From: Arthrobacter russicus
Lineage (GTDB): Bacteria > Actinomycetota > Actinomycetes > Actinomycetales > Micrococcaceae
Length of the DNA: 64,000 nucleotides
Direction of reading: 5' to 3'
NCBI RefSeq assembly: GCF_031454135.1
Contig: NZ_JAVDQF010000001.1
Span: 1,612,001 to 1,676,000 of the forward strand
In this document: positions 24,271 through 36,431 of the stretch, one piece after another
Position numbering within the stretch: position 1 is the stretch's first letter
Layout: every line of letters begins with the position of its first letter
Translations under genes and position numbers: made by a program
The notes under the pieces: model-generated
Databases searched by the model: none
Told to the model about the DNA's origin: nothing
What the model saw: the letters and a program-made list of their open reading frames with translations, nothing else

Positions 24271-25638
24271 CTACACGGCTTTACCAGGATTGAAAATTCC
24301 TTGCGGGTCGAAAAGCTCTTTGATCCGGCGCTGCAAGCCGATCAGCTCCGGGGACTGCTCCAAACCCAACCAACGCAATTTGAACTGCCCGACGCCGTGC
24401 TCTCCGGTGATCGTGCCACCCATCGAAAGCGCGATCTCGACCGATTCGTCGAGGGCATCGTTGAGCCGTCGGATGCCGTTCGGGTCCGCTTCCGCGATCC
24501 AGAACGTCGGGTGCAGGTTGCCGTCCCCGGCGTGTGCAACGACCCGGACGTTGACCTGCTGGCGAAGCGCCAGCTCCTCGGTGGCTGCGATGTAGTCGAC
24601 CAGCCGCGAACGGGGCACCGCAACGTCCTCACCGACCCGGGTTTCCAGATCCGCGTCCATCCCCCGGGAATGCCGGCGCAGCTCCAAAAGTCGTGCCGCC
24701 TCCTCCGGGTCTTCGTCGAAGACCCGTCCGCCCAGACCGGCGACCGCGCGCACGACCTCGGCAGCTTCCAGGTCAGCAGCCAAACCGTCAGTTTGGATCA
24801 ACAGCAAGGCACCGCCCCGGGAACGCAATGCCGAGTCCATCCGCGCATCGATATCCGCCAGCGAAGCGCCGTCCAGCAACTCCATGATCGCCGGCTGCAC
24901 CCGGGCCCGGCCGACTGCCAGGACGCCGGCCGCGGCCGTCCTGAAATCTTCGAAGAACACCGCCAAGGTGCGCGTCTGCACCGGAAGGTATTTCAATCGC
25001 ACCGTCGCTCCGACTACGATCCCCAGAACCCCTTCGGAACCGGTGAACAATCCGGTCAAGTCGAATCCCGCCACGCCTTTGAACGTCCGATGGCCGGTAT
25101 GGATCAGGGAACCGTCGGCCAGGACCACGTCCAGCGCCAACAGCGAATCCCGGGTCACCCCGTATTTGGCACATCGCAGTCCGCCGGCGTTGGTCGCGAC
25201 ATTGCCGCCGATCGTGGACAGGCGATAGCTGGCCGGATCCGGCGCATACATCAACCCGAAAGGTTCCACGGCAGCATTCAGATCTGCATTGACCACGCCG
25301 GGCTCGACCACCGCGACTTCGTCTTCGGGATGAATTTCCAGAATCCGGTTCATCCGTTCCAAACTCAGCACCACGGACCCCGCGGTCGCATGGGCACCCC
25401 CGGAGACGCCGGTACCGGCACCTCGGGGGATCAATACCACCTGATGCCGTGCCGCCCACTTCACCACCGTCTGGACCTCGGCAACCGAGCGGGGGAACAC
25501 CACAGCCATCGGCTGCTGCAAGTCCAGGACCGGGCCCTGGTCCACGGCATATTGGTTCAGTACGTCGGCTGCGGTGCTGAAGGAACCGACGGACAGGGCG
25601 GAAAAGAGTTCGGCTAGAACAGTGTCGCGGTCAGGCAT
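24271..25638 (-). CDS. FAD-linked oxidase, GlcD/D-lactate dehydrogenase type
   Basis: 455 residues. FAD-binding PCMH domain: VVFPRSVAEVQTVVKWA (about 47), IPRGAGTGVSGGA (about 70), PDPASYRLSTIGGNVATNAG (about 133). FAD-oxidase C-terminal domain: VVAHAGDGNLHPTFWI (about 375), MGGTITGEHGVG (about 420) and the closing FDPQGIFNPGKAV. Oxidises a 2-hydroxyacid such as glycolate or D-lactate. The iron-sulfur GlcF subunit is not nearby, so the lactate-type single-subunit form is plausible. It is downstream of the rrn operon on the same strand but is separated from it by the rrn terminator. Confidence 0.9.
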   Translation of the reverse strand: MPDRDTVLAELFSALSVGSFSTAADVLNQYAVDQGPVLDLQQPMAVVFPRSVAEVQTVVKWAARHQVVLIPRGAGTGVSGGAHATAGSVVLSLERMNRILEIHPEDEVAVVEPGVVNADLNAAVEPFGLMYAPDPASYRLSTIGGNVATNAGGLRCAKYGVTRDSLLALDVVLADGSLIHTGHRTFKGVAGFDLTGLFTGSEGVLGIVVGATVRLKYLPVQTRTLAVFFEDFRTAAAGVLAVGRARVQPAIMELLDGASLADIDARMDSALRSRGGALLLIQTDGLAADLEAAEVVRAVAGLGGRVFDEDPEEAARLLELRRHSRGMDADLETRVGEDVAVPRSRLVDYIAATEELALRQQVNVRVVAHAGDGNLHPTFWIAEADPNGIRRLNDALDESVEIALSMGGTITGEHGVGQFKLRWLGLEQSPELIGLQRRIKELFDPQGIFNPGKAV

Positions 25639-25724
25639 GGAATCATCTTAGTTCGCGGCTGGTCGTCGTTGTTACTGGGGGAATTGCGCTCGGCCGTGGC
25701 CGGGTGGTGGTGTTGTTTTAAATG

Positions 25725-25762
25725 GCGAAGACCTTCCGGCGTCTTTGCTGGAAGGTCTTCGC
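25725..25762 (-). terminator. rrn operon terminator
   Basis: 13-bp perfect arms (GCGAAGACCTTCC and complement) around a 12-nt loop, 10 nt beyond the 5S gene, followed on the minus strand by an A/T-rich run including TTTAAAA. Confidence 0.8.
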
Positions 25763-25772
25763 GTGTGGTGTT

Positions 25773-25891
25773 GTCCGGCGGTGTCCTACTCTCCCACACC
25801 CTCGCGAGTGCAGTACCATGGGCGCTGTGGGTCTTAGCTTCCGGGTTCGGGATGGGTCCGGGCGTTTCCCCCACGCTATGGCCGCCGTAAC
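25773..25891 (-). rRNA. rrf: 5S ribosomal RNA
   Basis: About 119 nt starting TTACGGCGGCCATAGCG and ending in the complementary ACACCGCCGGAC. The universal segment CCCATCCCGAACCCGG is present in loop B/C. Ends are estimated from the helix I pairing. The 223-bp spacer to 23S shows no gene. Confidence 0.92.
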
Positions 25892-26114
25892 TCTTTTTCA
25901 CCGGCCCGTCTCCCGTGTGTGGGGTGGGTGGTGTGAAGTGTTTTGGTGTTGCGTGTATGTAATTGTATCGTGCTTTTTTGTGTTTCCCTTGGGTGGTTGA
26001 AACCCTTGTGGTGGGTTTGTTGGTTGGGAACCGTAGAGTGGACGCGTGCATGCAGGTTTTTTTACCCACCGTTGATGGTGAACCCCTTTTGAAGGATGGG
26101 TTTACCAGTGAGGT

Positions 26115-31341
<5,227 letters not shown>

Positions 31342-31453
31342 ATTCATTACAAAAAACTCTTTCCCAGCATCAACCCACAACTTGCCACACGGGGTGTGAC
31401 AACCATGAGCAAATACCAAAAAACAAAACAATTGGTATCAACAAAAAACAAAA

Positions 31454-31478
31454 CACACTATTGAGTTCTCAAACAACA
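31454..31478 (-). promoter_or_regulatory. rrn leader antitermination/processing motif
   Basis: TTGTTTGAGAACTCAATAGT on the minus strand, 113 nt upstream of 16S. A near copy occurs in the spacer at 29351. It matches the leader motif seen in mycobacterial and other actinobacterial rrn operons. Confidence 0.65.
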
Positions 31479-31523
31479 GACTGCTTCCGAAGCCGTTTTA
31501 CCGGCCGCCGGAGCAACTTTTCT

Positions 31524-31552
31524 AGCTTACTCTTCTCAGTTCTCGGTGTCAA
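31524..31552 (-). promoter_or_regulatory. rrn promoter, proximal
   Basis: TTGACA (31547-31552), 17-bp spacer, TAAGCT (31524-31529) on the minus strand. An excellent sigma-70/HrdB-type promoter for the rRNA operon. Confidence 0.82.
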
Positions 31553-31588
31553 ATCCGCGTTTTCGTCGTGATTTTCGGCCGAGTTCCA

Positions 31589-31618
31589 AGCTTACGTCCC
31601 GACCCCCGAAAGTGCCAA
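31589..31618 (-). promoter_or_regulatory. rrn promoter, distal
   Basis: TTGGCA (31613-31618), 18-bp spacer, TAAGCT (31589-31594) on the minus strand, 65 bp upstream of the proximal promoter and with the same -10 box. Confidence 0.65.
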
Positions 31619-31891
31619 ATCGTAAGATTTTCGTGCCTCGCGAACCGTCGGTTTTCAGCCGTTTTCGTTCACTTGGCGCGGGATAAAACTCTACCACCAT
31701 GATCCGGTGATGACAAACTCCGGCCTGCGAGCAGGCTCAGATCCGCTTGTTTTCGGGGTTTTCGGCCGAGTGTCGGAGCCCGGACACCCCGCCTCGGGCA
31801 GCAAGCAGTCCGGTTCCGGATCCAGCACCGATGCCGACTCCGTTTTGCCTTTAGGACTAAAAGTGACCGCAAGACATTGCAGACTGATTCC
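31619..31891. other. Gap between rrn promoters and epoxide hydrolase remnant
   Basis: 273 bp. No gene supported; short open frames have no ribosome site and no recognisable content. It must hold whatever promoter once served the pseudogene at 31892. Confidence 0.4.
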
Positions 31892-32484
31892 ATGACGAAC
31901 ATTCAGCCCTACACCGTGCACATCGCCCAGCAAGAGCTCGACGACCTGAGCCAACGGCTCCGTTCTGCCCGGCTCCCGCACACCCTGCCCGGCGACGACT
32001 GGGACACCGGGATCGCGAGTTCGGCTACCTCGCAATCCAGTCCACCCGGCCCGGTCTGATCGGAACCGCGTTGACGGATTCCCCGGTGGGGTAGCTGGCC
32101 TGGATCCTGGACAAACTGCGCGCCTGGACCCATCCGCTCGAGGCAATGCCCGACGTCGTCCTCGGCCTGGACTGGGTGCTGGCCAATGTTTCGCTCTACT
32201 GGTTCAACCGTTCGGCCGGATCGGCCGCCTACACCGGCTATGCCTCCGCCCCGCTGTGGGGCGTCGCGCCGCCGAATTCGGGAGTGCCGACCGCGGCGAT
32301 CCAGTTCGCCCACGATATCGGGATCCGCAGCCACGCCGAACGCAGCAATACGATCGTCCGCTGGACCGACGTGCCCGAGCGCGGCGGACATTTCGCAGCG
32401 CTCGAAGAACCGGAGCTGCTCGTCGCCGATGTGCGCGCCTTCATCAACGGGCTGGAACCGGCAACGGCGGCAGACCGGAACTGA
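31892..32484 (+). pseudogene. Epoxide hydrolase (EphA/EH N-terminal family), internally deleted
   Basis: The ATG at 31892 begins a normal epoxide-hydrolase N-domain (YTVHIAQQELDDLSQRL ... LPGDDWDTG). Near residue 44 the frame breaks, and a second frame resumes with FGYLAIQSTRP, a motif that normally lies about 200 residues later; the catalytic Asp region is gone. The resumed frame meets TAG where the family has Gln in DSPVGQLAW (at about 32093). It then continues to 32484 with intact C-terminal motifs, including ERGGHFAALEEPELL with the catalytic His. Deletion plus frameshift plus nonsense makes this clearly dead. Its 3' end overlaps the convergent cysteine-synthase-like gene by 41 bp. Confidence 0.85.
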
Positions 32485-33436
32485 GCTGGAGGCCTTGGGC
32501 GGCGAGCCAGTCGCGGTCATACGCTTTGCTGGCATAGTTCTGACCGGTGTCCGGAGCAATCGCCACTACGAGCGAGCCAATCGGTGCAGCGTCGGCGACC
32601 CGCCGGGCCGCGGCAACCGCCAAGCCGGATGATGGCCCCAGGCAGAGACCCTGGCTCTGCTGCAGGAAATGCAGCGTCGCGTAGCATTCCGCATCGTCGA
32701 CCACCTGGAAGCCGTCCACGACCGCCGGATCGAAGGTGCTCGGCCAACACTCGGGCGGCCAAGTGTTCCCTACCCCGTCGACGATGATCCGCCCGGCCGG
32801 AGCGCCCGAATAGACCGAGCCGGCCGGATCGGCAGCGTGCACCCGAACCGCGCCCCGGCTCGCCTCTTTGAAGTAGCGGCCGGCCCCGCTGATCGTGCCT
32901 CCGGTCCCGACCGAAGCCACGAAGTGAGTGAGCGCTCCGCCGGTTTGCCGCCAGATCTCCGGACCGGTCCCGCGGTAATGCGCTTGGGGATTGGCCTGGT
33001 TGTCGAACTGCTGCGGCCACCAGCTGCCCGGGATCGACGCGGCGATCCGTTCGGCAACCGTCCGGGGGTTGTCTGGCGACTCCGGAGCCGCCTCCCAATC
33101 GGCGAATTCCACCCGAGCGCCGTAGCCGCGGATCGCCTCGACCTTTTCCGCCGACGTACTCTGACCGACCACGATCACCACCGGATGCCCGGTCCGGGAG
33201 CCGATCAGAGCCAGACCCACTCCGGTGTTTCCGGAACTGCTCTCCACGATGGTCGCCCCGGCGCGCAGTTCGCCGCTGGCCTCGGCCGCCCGGACCATGG
33301 CAAGCGCAGTCCGGTCCTTGATCGAGCCACCGGGATTCAACGATTCGAGCTTCAGCAGGACGCGATTGCGGACTCCCAGCCCGTGCAACTGGACCAAGGG
33401 GGTGTTCCCGACCGCAGCCAATACCGGATCATTCAT
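32444..33436 (-). CDS. PLP-dependent cysteine synthase family enzyme
   Basis: 330 residues, fold type II. The PLP Lys lies in LNPGGSIKDR (about 40). The substrate Ser/Asn loop is ESSSGNTGVG (about 70), and the phosphate loop SVGTGGTISGAG lies at about 178-189. The C-terminal PDTGQNY fits cysteine synthase or cystathionine beta-synthase-like enzymes. Without a regulatory domain or a neighbouring cysE, the true substrate is open. It could act on an O-activated serine or release sulfur compounds together with the monooxygenase in the same operon. The ATG overlaps the stop of the upstream ammonia-lyase homologue by 4 nt. Confidence 0.85.
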   Translation of the reverse strand: MNDPVLAAVGNTPLVQLHGLGVRNRVLLKLESLNPGGSIKDRTALAMVRAAEASGELRAGATIVESSSGNTGVGLALIGSRTGHPVVIVVGQSTSAEKVEAIRGYGARVEFADWEAAPESPDNPRTVAERIAASIPGSWWPQQFDNQANPQAHYRGTGPEIWRQTGGALTHFVASVGTGGTISGAGRYFKEASRGAVRVHAADPAGSVYSGAPAGRIIVDGVGNTWPPECWPSTFDPAVVDGFQVVDDAECYATLHFLQQSQGLCLGPSSGLAVAAARRVADAAPIGSLVVAIAPDTGQNYASKAYDRDWLAAQGLQLSSGLPPLPVPAR

Positions 33437-34944
33437 GGCCGGCTCCAGAGCAGTTGCCCGGCCCGCAGGATCAGCTCTGCGGCCGGAAGCCGCTCGTCGA
33501 GCAGCGTGGACAATGCCTGGTGGATGGCTCCGGCGGCTTCGCCCAGCGGGCGCGACCGCAGGGTTTCCGAGCCAAGCAGGTAAACCGCGGTCAGAGCTTC
33601 GATGACAAGCAACTCGACACTGAGTTCAATCGAGCGTTCAAGCTGCTGCAAGGCCAAGGGTGCCAACGTCGAGTGGTCCTCCACATCCGCGGACAGGGTT
33701 GGCGCGCCCAGCGTCACCGGCTGGGCAAGCGCCTTGAGTTCTGCCAGCAGCGCCGCCGCCGAATACCAGAGCAACCCCGGGAATCCGTCGTCCTCCGGAG
33801 TGGATTCCGCAGCGGCCAACCGCGCCTGGCGCAATTCCCGTTGCGCCGGGAAAAGTTTGGCGATCCTCCGCTCGCTGATATGGCCGAGGTGCGCCAATCC
33901 GAGGCGCAGCCCCTCGAAGGCCAGAGCGAGCTCGGTGATCTGGAAGTTCCCGCCGGACACCAGGCGGCCGCTGGGCGCATCGACCAGTGGGTTTTCGCCG
34001 CGTCCGTCCAACTCCGCTTGGAGCGCAGCGGCCAGGATCCCGGTCTGTGCCCGCACGGCACCGTGGGTCTGCGGCGCCGACCGGAAGGAAAGCGGGTCTT
34101 GGACTCCGCCGTCCCGGCCCGGCTGGGCCAACCAGCTGCCGCGCAACAATTCCTGGATTCGGGAAATGCTCTCGGCCAAACCGCGGCTGCCCTTCGCCTG
34201 CGCGATGATCGGCGAATAGGCGTCGAGCTGGGCAGCACCGCCGAGCCTTCCGATCGCCTCGAGTGAAAGCACCAAAGCCGTGTCGGCGAGCTCGACGAGC
34301 CGGTGCAATTTGTCGAGCTGCAGAACCCCTACGCCCACCGTGTAGGAGTTCGCGCTGACCAAGGCCAGGCCTTCCAGCCCCTGCAGCACCAGCGGCTCGA
34401 TGCCTGCGCCGGCGAGCGCTTCAGCCCCGGCGACCAAGTTCCCGGCCTGGTCATGGGCTTGTCCCTCGCCGATCGCCACACTGGCGACGGCGGCCAACGC
34501 GGTCAGGTCCGAGGACCCCACCGAGCCGGTTCTCGGGATCGCCGGAAGGATCCCCTGGTTCAGCAGCTGCCGGTAGAATTCGACGGTTTCAGCCCGGACC
34601 CCGGATCCGCCTCTGGCGAATCCGATCAGCCGGGACAGCAGGACTGCCCGGGTTTGCCCGGCAGCCAGGAATTCACCGATTCCACTGGCGTGATAGCGCA
34701 CCAGCTGAACCTGGAAGGCCAGGATTTTCGAAGCCTCGACCGGAGTGTTCCGCCCGGAGCCGAGCAAGGTGTTCAGACCATAGACCGGCTGCCCGGCCGC
34801 TGCCGCGGCATCGACCAGATCACGGGAATCCCGGACCTGCTGCCAAGCCTCCTCGGTCACTTCGACCACGGTGGCCGGTTCCAGTGCCGCGGCAGCGAAA
34901 TCGGCCAGTGCGATCGACCCGGTCCCAATGCTGAAGCCGGGCAT
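33433..34944 (-). CDS. Aromatic amino acid ammonia-lyase family protein lacking intact MIO tripeptide
   Basis: 503 residues, HAL/PAL fold. The family landmark GSVG is at 140-143, but the expected Ala-Ser-Gly that cyclises to MIO is replaced: the sequence continues SSDLTAL, one residue shorter. The upstream loop is YGLNTLLGSG (55-64) where active enzymes have YG-NTGFG. Other landmarks are kept: LVSANSYTVGVG, QDPLSFRSAPQ and NPLVDAPSGRLVSGGNF. The ATG at 34944 overlaps the monooxygenase stop (TGATG). No frameshift is seen, so it is likely a functional but divergent member, perhaps with a non-MIO role. Confidence 0.82.
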   Translation of the reverse strand: MPGFSIGTGSIALADFAAAALEPATVVEVTEEAWQQVRDSRDLVDAAAAAGQPVYGLNTLLGSGRNTPVEASKILAFQVQLVRYHASGIGEFLAAGQTRAVLLSRLIGFARGGSGVRAETVEFYRQLLNQGILPAIPRTGSVGSSDLTALAAVASVAIGEGQAHDQAGNLVAGAEALAGAGIEPLVLQGLEGLALVSANSYTVGVGVLQLDKLHRLVELADTALVLSLEAIGRLGGAAQLDAYSPIIAQAKGSRGLAESISRIQELLRGSWLAQPGRDGGVQDPLSFRSAPQTHGAVRAQTGILAAALQAELDGRGENPLVDAPSGRLVSGGNFQITELALAFEGLRLGLAHLGHISERRIAKLFPAQRELRQARLAAAESTPEDDGFPGLLWYSAAALLAELKALAQPVTLGAPTLSADVEDHSTLAPLALQQLERSIELSVELLVIEALTAVYLLGSETLRSRPLGEAAGAIHQALSTLLDERLPAAELILRAGQLLWSRP

Positions 34945-36239
34945 CAGAAGTCCCGCAGGTTCGAGCGGAGACCGCCGTCGCCATAGCTGCTCCGGAGCAA
35001 GCCGCGATGCCGCAGCACCGGGGCCAACCGGTCGAGCACGCCGTGGACCGTGGCCGGGTCGACGAAACCGGAGAGCAGGAATCCGTCTCCGCCCACGGCT
35101 TCCGCACTGGCTTCGAAGTAGTCTGCGATCTCTTCGGCGGTGCCGATGATGCTGTCCCCGGCCCCGCCGCTGCGGCGCTGCAGGATTTCGCGCAGTGTGG
35201 CGCCGTCCGGAGCCGACGAGGTGAAGTGCGCCAAAGTCCCGCGATTGCTGTTCGTGCTCAGTGCCGGAAGCGGTTGGTCGAGATCGAACTTCCGGAAATC
35301 GATCCCGGAAAGATAAGAGATCGAATTCAGCTGGCTGTCGATGTCCCGCCGGCTGAGGTTTTTGCGGCTTTCGCGCAGTTCCTGAGCCTCGGCCCGGGAA
35401 CCGACCACGGTCGGCTTGGTGACGAACAGGACTTTGACTTCGTCCGGGTCCCGACCGGCCCGAACGGCTTCCGCCCGCACGCTGTCCCGATACCCGCGCA
35501 TCCCGTCCACTCCCCGGGCAAGCGCCAGGGCGACATCCGCATTGGCGCCCGCAAAGGCCTTGCCGCGCGGCGAAGCCCCGGCCTGGACCAGAACCGGCTC
35601 CTCCGGCAGCGGCGCGGTGTTCAACGGACCGCGGACCGCGAAGAACTCGCCGCGATGATCGATCGGGGCGACCTTCCGGTGATCCGCGTATCGGCCGGCG
35701 GCGACATCTTCGAGCACCGCGTCTGGCGCCCAGCTGCGCCAGAGCTTGCGCACCACGTCGACGAACTCCTCGGCCTTCGCATACCGCCGGTCGTGTTCTA
35801 TCTGCTGGTCCAAGCCGTAGTTCTGCGCTGCCAAGTCGCTGCCCGAGGTGACCACGTTCCAACCGAGTTGCCGTTGCGAGAAATGCTGCAGCGTCGCCAG
35901 TAATCTGGCTGCGGTGAACGGCGGATAGAACGAAGCGCTGACCGTGGGCACCACGCCGAGGTTCTCGGTTGCCGAAAGCAAGTACGGGACCAAGGCCAAC
36001 GGGTCGTGCTTCGGCGCGAACGATGCCTGCGCCAGGGAAACCTCCGCGCTGCCACCGTAGGTGTCCGGGACGGTGAGCGAGTCCTCGATGATGAACAAGT
36101 CCAAACCGGAGCGTTCGAAAAGCCGGGCCGCAGCTTGGTAGATCTGCGGCTGCTTCCAGTCATATCCCTGGGCATAGCCGGGCGTGCCCCAGCCCTGGAC
36201 ACCGAAACCATGGCCCACGAACCATCCGAAATGCAACAT
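34944..36239 (-). CDS. FMN-dependent monooxygenase, NtaA/SnaA/DszA family
   Basis: 431 residues, bacterial luciferase-like TIM barrel of the nitrilotriacetate/dibenzothiophene-sulfone monooxygenase group. Seen: the N-terminal HFGWFVGHGFGVQGWG, IIEDSLTVPDTYGG (about 50), SASFYPPFTAARLLATLQHF (about 100), RQLGWNVVTSGSDLAAQNYG (about 123), LVQAGASPRGKAFAGANADV (about 218) and a C-terminal FVDPATVHGVLDRLAPVLR. It needs FMNH2 from a reductase not encoded nearby. It is first in a three-gene operon with the ammonia-lyase homologue and the cysteine-synthase-like enzyme, suggesting breakdown of an N- or S-containing aromatic or thiol compound. Confidence 0.88.
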   Translation of the reverse strand: MLHFGWFVGHGFGVQGWGTPGYAQGYDWKQPQIYQAAARLFERSGLDLFIIEDSLTVPDTYGGSAEVSLAQASFAPKHDPLALVPYLLSATENLGVVPTVSASFYPPFTAARLLATLQHFSQRQLGWNVVTSGSDLAAQNYGLDQQIEHDRRYAKAEEFVDVVRKLWRSWAPDAVLEDVAAGRYADHRKVAPIDHRGEFFAVRGPLNTAPLPEEPVLVQAGASPRGKAFAGANADVALALARGVDGMRGYRDSVRAEAVRAGRDPDEVKVLFVTKPTVVGSRAEAQELRESRKNLSRRDIDSQLNSISYLSGIDFRKFDLDQPLPALSTNSNRGTLAHFTSSAPDGATLREILQRRSGGAGDSIIGTAEEIADYFEASAEAVGGDGFLLSGFVDPATVHGVLDRLAPVLRHRGLLRSSYGDGGLRSNLRDF

Positions 36240-36292
36240 GGCTCGACCCTAGGGGGTTGCCGGGCCGCCGTCGTACTCGGCCGTCACGACGG

Positions 36293-36313
36293 TTCACGGT
36301 ACTTCACCGTCCG
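36293..36313. promoter_or_regulatory. Possible operator upstream of the monooxygenase operon
   Basis: Inverted repeat CACGGT/ACCGT around a 5-nt centre, with further CCGTCAC copies on both sides (36281-36338). Placed within 110 bp upstream of the start at 36239. A speculative regulator site. Confidence 0.3.
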
Positions 36314-36350
36314 TCGCAGAACGTCACCTTCCGTCACCCGAGAACGTCGT

Positions 36351-36425
36351 TTCAGATAGCTGTTTGCTTTTTAGATTGCGTTTTGACGGGCAAAAAACTA
36401 TCCAAAAGACAGGCGACTATCTGAA
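36351..36425 (-). terminator. Imperfect long hairpin after the glgB fusion gene
   Basis: Outer arms TTCAGATAG/CTATCTGAA enclose further partial pairing (CTGT/ACAG and T-rich/A-rich stretches). Starts 7 nt after the stop at 36432, so it probably ends the glg operon. Confidence 0.55.
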
Positions 36426-36431
36426 ACCGGG

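Noticed and set aside
33433-35862. 809-codon version of the ammonia-lyase gene
   Set aside because: The first 300 codons are a shadow of the FMN monooxygenase gene; the true start at 34944 overlaps that gene's stop.
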